Origin: Candidatus Nanohalarchaeota archaeon
Lineage (GTDB): Archaea; EX4484-52
Direction: 5' to 3'
Assembly (NCBI GenBank): GCA_030632385.1
Contig: DAOVUW010000051.1
Coordinates: 1-6,469, forward strand
Length of the DNA stretch: 6,469 nt
The position numbers and the translations under genes were made by a program. The notes under the pieces were generated by a model. The model did not search any database. It worked only from the letters and a program-made list of their open reading frames with translations, and was not told the origin of the DNA. Numbering within the stretch: position 1 is the stretch's first letter; each line of letters starts with the position of its first letter. This document shows, in pieces, positions 6,408-6,469 of the stretch.

Positions 6408-6469
6408 GCTGTAACTCAATTTGGTAGAGTGCTCGGCTGTAGAAAAGTGCAATGTGCTTTTTACCAGAA
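6405..6469 (+). tRNA. trnY: tRNA-Tyr (GTA), 5' part only, with an intron after position 37
   Basis: The 5' exon folds as a tRNA. The 5' acceptor strand CCCGCTG is at 6405-6411, T8-A9 at 6412-6413, the D stem ACTC/GAGT at 6414-6417 and 6427-6430, and the D loop AATTTGGTA carries the invariant GG and A21. The 5' strand of the anticodon stem, CTCGG, is at 6432-6436, followed by C32-T33 and the anticodon GTA at 6439-6441, then G37. C1 is the archaeal and eukaryotic tyrosine identity base (C1-G72), which supports both the start and the Tyr call. The expected partner strand CCGAG does not follow G37. Unrelated sequence follows instead, so an intron sits at the canonical 37/38 site and the window ends before any recognisable 3' exon. 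The T arm and 3' acceptor strand are outside the window. Confidence 0.88.
6443..6469 (+). other. Start of the tRNA-Tyr intron
   Basis: This sequence interrupts the anticodon loop between positions 37 and 38, where archaeal tRNA introns most often lie and where the splicing endonuclease cuts a bulge-helix-bulge. AAAAG (6443-6447) can pair with CTTTT (6457-6461) over a 9-base loop, and the anticodon GTA can pair with TAC at 6462-6464, extending the stem as is common in intron-containing precursors. CAG at 6465-6467 could also pair with C32-T33-G34. At least 27 bases of intron are visible. The 3' splice site is at or beyond the right edge, so the full motif cannot be drawn. Confidence 0.7.

Noticed and set aside
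1..6469. CRISPR array, insertion sequence or attachment site, including at the tRNA
   Set aside because: No spaced direct repeats, transposase or terminal inverted repeats are visible. The tRNA 3' end, the usual integration target, is outside the window.

Overview
This window looks like a piece of an AT-rich archaeal chromosome. It holds an MCM replicative helicase, an AglB/STT3-type oligosaccharyltransferase, an archaeal RNase P protein subunit (Rpp21/Rnp4 family) and the first part of a tRNA-Tyr gene with C1 at its 5' end and an apparent intron just after the anticodon. The very compact layout, low G+C and Lys/Asn-rich proteins would suit a reduced-genome lineage such as the DPANN archaea. 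That placement is an inference and cannot be proved from this window.

Layout. Positions 1-2025 (+) are the MCM helicase. Its frame is open to the left edge, so the true start lies outside the window. After a 2-bp gap comes a 484-residue protein of unknown family (2028-3482, +) with a possible winged helix at its C-terminus. A 34-bp AT-rich gap with a TATA-like element and a short Shine-Dalgarno match precedes the oligosaccharyltransferase aglB (3517-6024, +). The RNase P subunit rnp4 (6021-6344, -) converges on aglB, and the two stop codons interlock in a single TTAA. Each gene's T-rich termination signal therefore seems to lie inside the other's coding sequence. A 60-bp divergent gap separates rnp4 from the tRNA-Tyr gene (6405 onward, +), which is cut by the right edge inside its intron. 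No intergenic stretch exceeds about 60 bp, and no mobile element or CRISPR array is visible.

How the genes relate. MCM unwinds DNA at the replication fork. The unknown protein is probably co-transcribed with it and is the best candidate in the window for something undescribed, for example a lineage-specific replisome or DNA-binding partner. AglB transfers lipid-linked glycan to Asn in N-x-S/T sequons outside the cytoplasmic membrane, and its own C-terminal tail carries three closely spaced sequons. Rnp4 is part of the enzyme that trims tRNA 5' leaders, and it is transcribed away from a tRNA gene across a short gap with one near-symmetric TATA-like element.
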